Part shown: positions 1-4,912 of the stretch, in pieces
How positions within the stretch are numbered: the stretch's first letter is position 1
How the letters are laid out: the number at the start of each line of letters is the position of its first letter
Assembly: GCA_030631725.1 (NCBI GenBank)
Contig: DAOVKO010000112.1
Coordinates: 1-6,885, forward strand
Reading direction: 5' to 3'
Length of the DNA stretch: 6,885 bases
DNA from: Actinomycetes bacterium
GTDB lineage: Bacteria; Planctomycetota; Phycisphaerae; JAACET01
Translations under genes and position numbers: made by a program
The notes under the pieces: model-generated
Database searches by the model: none
What the model saw: the letters and a program-made list of their open reading frames with translations, nothing else
What the model was told of the DNA's origin: nothing

Positions 1-711
1 CAAAGAACGTTATTGCTTTTGCTTTTAGCTCCCCTGCCTTTGATGTTGATCGCCGCGGCCATGAGGAGATATCCCTACGGTACCAGTGCCCGCGTCTGCC
101 AGCACCTAGCCCCGATCTTTTGCCTCTTGGCCGGCGTGGGCTTAGCCTCAGCCCTGCGTTTTTGGCTCTGTCGCCGTCGGCCGATGAAGGGAATCTATAT
201 TGCCACCGCCGTAATGGCTGCTATTGCCATAGCGGGCATGGTCCGTGATATCGCTTGGCCGCAGAAGAAGTTCTCCGACAGACTCAATCGCGACGCCCTT
301 CAGACTCTCGGCTCCAGGACCGGGCCACAGGACCAGTGGGTGATTTTCAACGCCCTGGAAAACCTCCCTTATTCACCTGACCTTCATGGCTATGGAGGCT
401 CGGCCGCCAGATTCCGTTATTACATCCGCCGCTTTGCCCCGGCGAACATTCGCTGGGCTCCCCCTGCCAAGGACCTCTCTCCCCTGCCCGCTGGACGCAC
501 CTGGTTGATCGTCTACAGGGACAATAAGACTTCTTTCCGGCAGGACCTGCTCGACTCTTATCTCCGAACTGCACGACAGCGTCTGGGCCAGTCGAAAGAA
601 CCATACAGGTTCAAACTAACTTCCCCCAAGGACCCGCACCGCAGCCAGATCGAGGCCATCGAAGTCTACGAGTTCCCACCCTTGTCGTCCTCGCTGAAGT
701 ATCCGCCCTGA
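1..711 (+). CDS. C-terminal part of a polytopic membrane protein, probably a GT39/ArnT-like glycosyltransferase (5' end outside window)
   Basis: The reading frame is open from base 1, so the gene starts left of the window and about 236 residues are visible. Seen: three hydrophobic stretches at visible residues ~4-21, ~35-53 and ~66-81, with a basic loop (CRRRP) between the second and third. A soluble C-terminal domain of ~150 residues follows. The segment with YPYGTSARVCQHLAP before the second helix resembles the last membrane helices of Dol-P-Man/ArnT-type (GT39) transferases from planctomycetes; these move sugars from lipid-phosphate donors at the membrane. That match is from memory of the family style. 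The N-terminal catalytic acidic residues that would prove it are outside the window. The coding strand is C-rich, unlike the G-rich genes downstream. No terminator is visible after the stop. It could also be another multi-pass membrane protein. Confidence 0.6.
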   Translation, partial: QRTLLLLLLAPLPLMLIAAAMRRYPYGTSARVCQHLAPIFCLLAGVGLASALRFWLCRRRPMKGIYIATAVMAAIAIAGMVRDIAWPQKKFSDRLNRDALQTLGSRTGPQDQWVIFNALENLPYSPDLHGYGGSAARFRYYIRRFAPANIRWAPPAKDLSPLPAGRTWLIVYRDNKTSFRQDLLDSYLRTARQRLGQSKEPYRFKLTSPKDPHRSQIEAIEVYEFPPLSSSLKYPP

Positions 712-928
712 TCGAGCAACTTCTCTGGCCCACTTATGCCGTAGTGTTATAGTAACATTCGTCATTGAGGCAACGGGTTAGGTATTTTTAATTGTCGCCG
801 ATCAGCAGACAGCACTTTGGCGATGGGAAGACTATGTACAGAACCTATAGCGCTGGTTGTAAGTCTTGTTGGTTGCGGGACTATGCGAAATGATCCAAGC
901 CCCTGCAATTGCAAGGACTCAGGTAAGA
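712..928. other. Intergenic region without a confident gene
   Basis: This 217-bp stretch lies between the membrane protein stop and the 3' end of the tRNA. It holds the TGTTA/TAACA dyad, a 16-bp imperfect palindrome centred on GCAATTGC (901-916, one mismatched pair), and two very short possible reading frames (start codons at 823 and 834). The palindrome lies 12 nt beyond the tRNA 3' end on the minus strand and could form a small hairpin, but it is not followed by a T-run, so it is not a convincing terminator. I see no riboswitch fold or known small RNA. Confidence 0.5.
745..757. repeat. Perfect short dyad TGTTA-TAG-TAACA
   Basis: A 5-3-5 perfect inverted repeat in AT-rich DNA, 34 bp after the stop of the upstream gene. 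It could be a regulator binding site or a weak hairpin. No adjacent promoter or gene start explains it, so no role is assigned. Confidence 0.3.
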
Positions 929-1001
929 TGCCCCCAAGGGGACTCGAACCCCTGTCACCTGGCTGAGAACCAGGTATCCTAGGCCGCTAGACGATGGGGG
1001 C
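929..1001 (-). tRNA. tRNA-Glu (anticodon CTC)
   Basis: On the minus strand the 73 nt fold as a complete cloverleaf. The acceptor stem GCCCCCA pairs with TGGGGGC, followed by discriminator A. The D-arm GTCTAGCGGCCTAGGAT is typical of bacterial tRNA-Glu. The anticodon stem CCTGG/CCAGG encloses the loop TTCTCAG, giving anticodon CTC (bases 967-965), which reads GAG. The T-arm AGGGG-TTCGAGT-CCCCT is perfect. The sequence after the discriminator base is TCT, so CCA is not encoded and must be added by nucleotidyltransferase. The gene has its own minus-strand promoter at 1040-1068 and diverges from the iron operon. No clear terminator follows it. Confidence 0.97.
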
Positions 1002-1039
1002 AGGCCTTTTTTATCGGGCCAATCGGGACCGGGGTTAAG

Positions 1040-1068
1040 AGTCTAATTGCAGCAGTGAGCTATGTCAA
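1040..1068 (-). promoter_or_regulatory. Promoter of the tRNA-Glu gene
   Basis: Read on the minus strand: a consensus -35 box TTGACA (1068-1063), a 17-bp spacer and a -10 box TAGACT (1045-1040, 4 of 6 matches). Transcription would begin near 1033, giving a leader of ~30 nt before the tRNA 5' end at 1001. Spacing and distance suit a stable-RNA promoter. The predicted start is not experimentally known. Confidence 0.8.
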
Positions 1069-1098
1069 GTGATTGGCGGTGCAGGGATAGTGTCAGGA

Positions 1099-1110
1099 TT
1101 TACGTGTAAA
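1099..1110. repeat. Small dyad TTTAC-GT-GTAAA
   Basis: A perfect 5-2-5 inverted repeat about 30 bp upstream of the tRNA promoter -35 box and about 80 bp upstream of the fur -35 box. It may be an operator or chance; no family consensus is recognised. Confidence 0.25.
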
Positions 1111-1166
1111 TTCGGCAGGAGAGGCCAAGAAAGTAGCGATCAACTGGGCCGAAGGCTCAACTATCG

Positions 1167-1185
1167 ACAAAAAAAGTTTTTTTGT
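1167..1185. repeat. A7-G-T7 palindrome next to the fur promoter -35 box
   Basis: ACA6A-G-T7GT forms a perfect 9-1-9 dyad ending 2 bp before the -35 box of the iron operon promoter. A-tracts and T-tracts at this place usually act as an UP element for the RNA polymerase alpha subunit or bend the DNA. As RNA it would be an A/T-only hairpin and not a real terminator. Confidence 0.6.
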
Positions 1186-1187
1186 GC

Positions 1188-1216
1188 TTGACCAAGGCGA
1201 CTGGATAGAATAAACT
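1188..1216 (+). promoter_or_regulatory. Promoter of the fur-feoB operon
   Basis: -35 box TTGACC (1188-1193), 17-bp spacer, -10 box TAAACT (1211-1216); an alternative -10 hexamer TAGAAT (1206-1211) is closer to consensus but spaced only 12 bp. The predicted start is near 1223, immediately before the Fur box, giving a leader of ~68 nt before the ATG at 1291. Confidence 0.7.
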
Positions 1217-1224
1217 AGAGCGAA

Positions 1225-1247
1225 TTGAGATTGCGTCTCAGTTGCAA
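1225..1247. promoter_or_regulatory. Fur box (operator), two overlapping 7-1-7 dyads
   Basis: TGAGATT-G-CGTCTCA (1226-1240) has outer arms TGAGA/TCTCA that pair perfectly. A second dyad offset by 6 bp, TGCGTCT-C-AGTTGCA (1232-1246), matches at 5 of 7 arm positions. Two 7-1-7 dyads offset by 6 bp is the known architecture of Fur sites, where two dimers bind opposite faces of the DNA. The whole element, including flanking TT and AA, sits at about +2 to +25 of the predicted transcript, ideal for repression. This implies iron-dependent autoregulation of fur and of the feo genes behind it. Fur binding is inferred from architecture and context. Confidence 0.7.
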
Positions 1248-1290
1248 CAGGCGGGTTGGCAAAGCGCGAGAATTGGAAGGGGCAGCGGAT

Positions 1291-1710
1291 ATGAGTAGAC
1301 AAGAGCAGGCATTTGGGGTGTATCTTCGCAGCCGGGGGCTTCCTTTGACGCCGGAGCGTCAGGCGGTTTTGAAGCAGGTATTGGCAGCAGGAAGGCATTT
1401 CCAGGCGGATGAGCTTTATCTTCGGCTGGCCAGAGACAAGAGCCGACAGGTGAGTAGGGCAACGGTGTATCGCACCTTGAGGCTGCTGTGTGATTGCGGG
1501 CTGGTACGTAAGGTGGTCTTTGTGGACCGGCACAGCCATTACGAGCACCTTTTCGGGCACGCCCATCTGATATGCAGCAAGTGCGGGCGAGTTATCGAAT
1601 TTCGCGACCAAAGTGTTTCGCGGGCTTTGGCGAGGGTGTGCAAAGCCAAGAAGTTCCGGGAAGCATCGCGGAAAGTGGAGGTGGTAGGCTTGTGTGCAAA
1701 ATGCAGCTGA
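1291..1710 (+). CDS. fur: Fur-family ferric uptake regulator
   Basis: A 139-residue dimeric DNA-binding repressor, the usual length for Fur. The N-terminal winged helix ends with the recognition helix at VSRATVYRTL (54-63). The C-terminal dimerisation domain has CSKC (95-98) and CAKC (135-138), the structural Zn(Cys)4 pair. Candidate sensor-site ligands are H36, E85, H90 and H92. The Glu (and not Asp) at the position of PerR D85 favours iron sensing over peroxide sensing. Ligands of the third Fur site appear lost: by-eye alignment places Gly, Ala and Arg where E. coli Fur has H87, D89 and H125. The ATG at 1291 is chosen because AAGGGG (1277-1282) lies 8 nt upstream and the Fur fold begins there; a TTG at 1225 would fall inside the operator. 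It is first in the operon, 28 bp before feoB. Zur or another Fur subtype cannot be fully excluded. Confidence 0.9.
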   Translation: MSRQEQAFGVYLRSRGLPLTPERQAVLKQVLAAGRHFQADELYLRLARDKSRQVSRATVYRTLRLLCDCGLVRKVVFVDRHSHYEHLFGHAHLICSKCGRVIEFRDQSVSRALARVCKAKKFREASRKVEVVGLCAKCS

Positions 1711-1738
1711 GCAAGTGCCAGACAGTAAGACGGGAACG

Positions 1739-3967
1739 ATGAGAAGAGAAAAGCAAAATCCTGATTTGCCGGCGAGTTCGAGCAGGGCCGACAGAGTTGG
1801 TGAACAGAGGGACAAAATTTTTCTGCTGTTGGGCAATCCCAACGTGGGCAAGAGTGTGCTGTTCAGGCTGTTGAGCGGGAAATACGCGCTGGTGAGCAAT
1901 TATCCGGGGACCACGGTGGAGCTGAGCCGATCTGGGCTCAGGCTGGAGGGGCAGCGCTATGGGCTGATCGACATGCCGGGGGCGAATAGTCTTCTGCCCA
2001 ACTCTGAGGATGAGCAGGTTACGGCGGGGCTGATCCTTTCGAGCCCGGAGGCGGTGGTGGTGCAGGTGGCCGATGCGAAGAATATCTCGCGGGCCCTGAT
2101 GCTCACCGTGCAACTGGCGGAGCTGGATGTACCGATGGTTCTGGCCCTGAACATGTGGGACGAGGCCAAGGATCTGCATATCAAGATCGATCATCAGCGG
2201 CTGGCGGAATTGGCTGGTATTCGAGTGGTTCGGACAGTGGCCACGGAACGGCGGGGACTCACAGCCCTGCGGCACGCCCTGCTGGATGCTCGAAAGGCCC
2301 AGTTGGCTCTGAAGTATCCACATGCTATTGAGCAGGCGGTAAAAGAGATCGAAGTAATACTGCCGCAGGAGCTTACGGGGCCACGCGGACAGGCCCTGAT
2401 GATTTTGGGCGGTGCGTCTGATCCGTTGGACGTCTTGAGCAGCCAAAACCGCCAGGCTGTCCTGGAGATTCGTCAGCGGCTGCAGGAGCGGTTCTCCGAG
2501 CCATTGAGCTACATAATCAGCCAGGCACGTTTCGCTTACGTCGGGCGCTTGCTTGAGCCGTTGGTAAGTCGAACTCAGCCGCAAGCCGAATCACAGAGGT
2601 CTGGCGGAGCGGTCTGGCGGGGAGTGGGCCTGGCGATTATGGCTTTCTTGGTGGGTTACAAGCTGGCGGACCTGGTCCTCGGGTTCACAGCGGTGCCGGG
2701 GCGGGTTGGGCAGATGTATTATTACTTGCTGCTGGCTGGGCCGGGGTTGGGCTGCGTTTTTCTTTATCAGCGATTCGTTCGCGATCCGTTTTTCGATCGG
2801 GCCAGGTCGTTCAGTTCGCTGCTGGGACTCTTGACCATGCGGGTGCGGACGGCAATACCGCTGGTCATTGTTACACTATGGTTGTTGTACGTGCTGGTTG
2901 GTAAGTTCGCGGCGGGAACGTGCGTGGACTTTTTGGAAAGCGTGGTCTTTGGTGAGTACATCAATCCGGCCCTGATGTATGTAGCCGGGTTGGGCTTAGC
3001 CGAGCAATCTTTGGCCTATCAGTTATTGTTCGACGCAGAGGCGGGGTTGATTACCGTAGGCTTGACCTACTCCGTGGCTATCGTGCTGCCAATCGTGGGG
3101 TTTTTCTTCCTGGCCTTCGGGCTCTTGGAGGATTCGGGCTACTTTCCGAGGCTGGCGACGATGCTGGACAAGATATTCAAGCGGATGGGTTTGAGCGGCA
3201 AGGCAGCCCTGCCCATGGTACTGGGGCTGGGCTGTGCTACGATGGCCACGCTGACAACGCGGGTGCTGGAGACGAAGAAGCAGCGGACGATTGCTATTTT
3301 GCTATTGGCATTGGCGGTGCCTTGCTCGGCCCAGCTTGGGGTTATCGCCGGGGTGCTGGGGAAAGTTTCCGGTGGGGCATTCGCTGTGTATGTGGTGGTG
3401 ATTGCTTCGCAGCTTTTGTTGGTAGGGTATCTGGCGGCGAAGATCTTGCCGGGCGAGTCGGGCCAGCTGATTCTGGAGATCCCGCCGTTCAGGGTGCCGC
3501 AACTGCGGAACGTGCTGGTCAAGACGGGCTATCGGCTGATATGGTTTTTGAAGGAAGCGGTACCGTTGTTTTTAGTAGGGACCTTGATACTGTTCGTGCT
3601 GATAAAGCTCAAGGTCCTGGGCGCCCTGGAGGCGGGAGCCTCGCCGGTGATTTCGGGGATGCTGGGTTTGCCGGGGGATACGGCCAAGGGTTTCTTGCTG
3701 GGATTTTTGCGGCGTGATTATGCGGCAGTATCGATTTTCAAGAGCTATGGTGGGCAAGCCATGGGGCAGGACCAGGTGTTGGTAGCCTTGGTCGTGATCA
3801 CCCTGTTTGTGCCTTGCATCGCCAATCTTTTTGTGATGATCAAGGAGAAGGGCTTACGCGTAGCAGGGCTGATGGTTGCGTTTATTATTCCCTTTGCGGT
3901 GCTGGTGGGTACGGCATTGCGGGGGATACTGAGCCTTTACCGAATTGTAACCGGAGGAGTGAATTGA
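1739..3967 (+). CDS. feoB: Ferrous iron transport protein B (divergent FeoB)
   Basis: FeoB imports Fe(II) across the inner membrane using an N-terminal G domain. Seen (742 residues from ATG 1739): G1 GNPNVGKS (32-39), G2 PGTT (56-59), G3 DMPG (78-81), G4 NMWD (138-141), and a G5-like VATERRG (167-173). A helical GDI-like spacer (~190-275) comes next, then a polytopic core of about eight to ten hydrophobic segments. Core landmarks are LLEDSGYFPR (462-471), GLGCATMATLTTR (496-508), PCSAQLGV (528-535), GFLRRDYAA (655-663) and FVPCIAN (690-696). The first gate motif lacks the usual GCNVPA; the Cys of PCSA is kept. The C-terminal GFLRRDY form is known in some anaerobe FeoBs. The start is uncertain: in-frame GTG codons at 1694 and 1715 are possible, and the SD before 1739 (GGGA, 1732-1735) is weak and close, so coupling to fur is likely. 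The stop overlaps the next start by one base. Confidence 0.95.
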   Translation: MRREKQNPDLPASSSRADRVGEQRDKIFLLLGNPNVGKSVLFRLLSGKYALVSNYPGTTVELSRSGLRLEGQRYGLIDMPGANSLLPNSEDEQVTAGLILSSPEAVVVQVADAKNISRALMLTVQLAELDVPMVLALNMWDEAKDLHIKIDHQRLAELAGIRVVRTVATERRGLTALRHALLDARKAQLALKYPHAIEQAVKEIEVILPQELTGPRGQALMILGGASDPLDVLSSQNRQAVLEIRQRLQERFSEPLSYIISQARFAYVGRLLEPLVSRTQPQAESQRSGGAVWRGVGLAIMAFLVGYKLADLVLGFTAVPGRVGQMYYYLLLAGPGLGCVFLYQRFVRDPFFDRARSFSSLLGLLTMRVRTAIPLVIVTLWLLYVLVGKFAAGTCVDFLESVVFGEYINPALMYVAGLGLAEQSLAYQLLFDAEAGLITVGLTYSVAIVLPIVGFFFLAFGLLEDSGYFPRLATMLDKIFKRMGLSGKAALPMVLGLGCATMATLTTRVLETKKQRTIAILLLALAVPCSAQLGVIAGVLGKVSGGAFAVYVVVIASQLLLVGYLAAKILPGESGQLILEIPPFRVPQLRNVLVKTGYRLIWFLKEAVPLFLVGTLILFVLIKLKVLGALEAGASPVISGMLGLPGDTAKGFLLGFLRRDYAAVSIFKSYGGQAMGQDQVLVALVVITLFVPCIANLFVMIKEKGLRVAGLMVAFIIPFAVLVGTALRGILSLYRIVTGGVN
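3953..3959 (+). promoter_or_regulatory. Strong ribosome binding site for the DtxR/FeoA gene
   Basis: GGAGGAG lies inside the last codons of feoB, 7 nt before the ATG at 3967. It fixes that start against upstream in-frame codons and shows translational coupling through the overlap of the feoB stop TGA with the next ATG (shared A at 3967). Confidence 0.85.
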
Positions 3968-4707
3968 TGGAACCGAGCGAACAACAGATAGAAGAGTTGC
4001 TGGAGAAGGCCTGGCTGACTATGGAAGATAGCGGCAAGTTGGGGGAGGAGGATTTTTTGCGCCGCTGCGATATGGAGGGCCTAGCAGAGCCGGCAGCGGT
4101 TCTGGAGCGGCTGGATCTTCTGAGCAGGCGCGGGGGAGAGTTGGAGTTTACTGCTGAGGGCAAACGCCGAGCAGCCTTGGTAATTCGCCATCACCGTCTG
4201 GCAGAGCGGCTGTTGCGGGATGTGCTGCATGTGCGGGGCGGATCGTTTGAGCCCAGCGCCTGCGCCTTCGAGCACTGCCTGGACGCAGAGGTAACGCAAT
4301 CTATCTGCACGCTGCTGGGGCATCCAACGAGCTGTCCGCACGGCAAGGCGATTCCTCCGGGCCCGTGTTGCGCGGCGGCAGCGAGGGAGGTTCAGCCGGT
4401 GCTGATGTGCCTGCGGGATTTGCCGGTGGGGCAGCGAGCCAGGCTGGTCTATATGTCGAGTTCGTCGCATAAGAGGCTTGATCAGCTATCTTCGGTGGGG
4501 TTGCTGCCGGGGACCATCGTGCAGTTACATCAGCGGAGGCCCGCGTTTGTGATTGATGTGGGCCAGACTTCGTTGGCCTTGGACGAGCAGATCGTCTCGG
4601 GTGTTTATGTTCGGCCGATCAGTGAGGCCCGGGAGAGTGAAAATGATAATCGAGGTCATGGTTTTCGCCGTCGTCGTCGGGGCCGTGGGTTTTTGGGGCG
4701 TACGTAG
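3967..4707 (+). CDS. DtxR/IdeR-like metal-dependent regulator fused to a FeoA (SH3-like) domain
   Basis: 246 residues. The N-terminal half (~5-135) matches the iron-dependent repressor family. A degenerate winged helix (~8-65) is followed by HHRLAERLL (75-83), which supplies the family's H79/E83 ancillary ligands, and by C99-A-F-E102-H103, which matches the DtxR C102/E105/H106 primary-site ligands. The family's H98 position appears to be Glu. A Cys-rich segment SCPHGKAIPPGPCC (122-135) follows, of the CPHG-x-x-IP type found in this family. Residues ~145-217 form a FeoA domain (LRDLPVGQRARLVYM... VGLLPGT), normally the cytoplasmic partner of FeoB and also homologous to the C-terminal SH3 domain of IdeR. 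It may repress iron genes, modulate FeoB, or both. The recognition helix is poorly conserved, so DNA binding is uncertain. The tail after ~219 is Arg-rich and overlaps the next gene by 65 nt in another frame. Confidence 0.87.
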   Translation: MEPSEQQIEELLEKAWLTMEDSGKLGEEDFLRRCDMEGLAEPAAVLERLDLLSRRGGELEFTAEGKRRAALVIRHHRLAERLLRDVLHVRGGSFEPSACAFEHCLDAEVTQSICTLLGHPTSCPHGKAIPPGPCCAAAAREVQPVLMCLRDLPVGQRARLVYMSSSSHKRLDQLSSVGLLPGTIVQLHQRRPAFVIDVGQTSLALDEQIVSGVYVRPISEARESENDNRGHGFRRRRRGRGFLGRT

Positions 4708-4855
4708 CATAGTGCGCAGCGTGCAGGGAGGATGCTGCGGGGGCTCGAAGGCAAATCAGCAGGCGAAGTGCGGGGTGTGTCCGTCTGGTGGTAAGAGCCA
4801 ATGCCAGAAGGACGACCCTTCTGCAGAGCGGGGATTGACTGGGGGCGGGGCATAA
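4643..4855 (+). CDS. Small Cys-rich membrane protein, FeoB-associated type
   Basis: 70 residues. A single hydrophobic helix at the N-terminus (~2-21, MIIEVMVFAVVVGAVGFWGV) is followed by a basic segment (RSIVRS) and a hydrophilic tail. The tail has C31-C32, C43-x-x-C46 and C54. This matches the family of short FeoB-associated Cys-rich membrane proteins that lie directly after feoB in many anaerobes. Their exact role is unproven; metal delivery or a FeoC-like Fe-S or metal-sensing function has been suggested. The family call rests on topology, Cys pattern and position. The ATG at 4643 is supported by GGGAGAG (4631-4637) 5 nt upstream. The start lies inside the DtxR/FeoA gene, so translation is probably coupled. 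It is the last gene of the iron operon; a promoter for the next unit overlaps its 3' end. Confidence 0.85.
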   Translation: MIIEVMVFAVVVGAVGFWGVRSIVRSVQGGCCGGSKANQQAKCGVCPSGGKSQCQKDDPSAERGLTGGGA

Positions 4856-4863
4856 TCTATAGT
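4835..4863 (+). promoter_or_regulatory. Internal promoter for trpF-ahcY
   Basis: -35 box TTGACT (4835-4840, 5/6), 17-bp spacer, -10 box TATAGT (4858-4863, 5/6). The -35 box lies within the last codons of the Cys-rich gene and the -10 box just after its stop. The predicted start near 4870 gives a leader of ~43 nt before the GTG at 4913. It argues that trpF and ahcY form their own unit, independent of the Fur-controlled promoter, although no terminator separates them from the feo genes. Confidence 0.75.
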
Positions 4864-4912
4864 AAGAACCTTGGCGGTCATGGGAGTATTTCCCCAGAAA
4901 AGGGAACGAGCA

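Noticed and set aside
929..1001. tRNA-Glu as the attachment site of an integrated element
   Set aside because: No integrase, no second copy of the tRNA 3' end and no phage-like gene is visible in the window.
1003..1012. GGCC followed by six T as a plus-strand intrinsic terminator
   Set aside because: The only GC-rich sequence before it belongs to the tRNA complement; no proper hairpin directly precedes the T-run, and no plus-strand transcript end is expected there.
1167..1185. A7-G-T7 palindrome as an intrinsic terminator
   Set aside because: The stem would be nearly all A-U with a one-base centre and cannot form a stable RNA hairpin; its position next to a -35 box fits a promoter element better.
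1093..1899. Long minus-strand open frame of 268 codons opposite fur
   Set aside because: It overlaps the fur operator, fur and the start of feoB; its translation has no family signature and low-complexity composition, whereas the plus strand encodes clear Fur and FeoB.
1592..2584. Minus-strand open frame of 330 codons opposite feoB
   Set aside because: It mirrors the FeoB G-domain codons; Gln/Arg/His/Leu-rich translation without motifs, typical of an antisense shadow in GC-rich DNA.
3322..3717. Plus-strand frame of 131 codons inside feoB
   Set aside because: It is out of frame within the conserved FeoB membrane core and Gly/Ala-rich, as expected of a shifted reading of hydrophobic codons.
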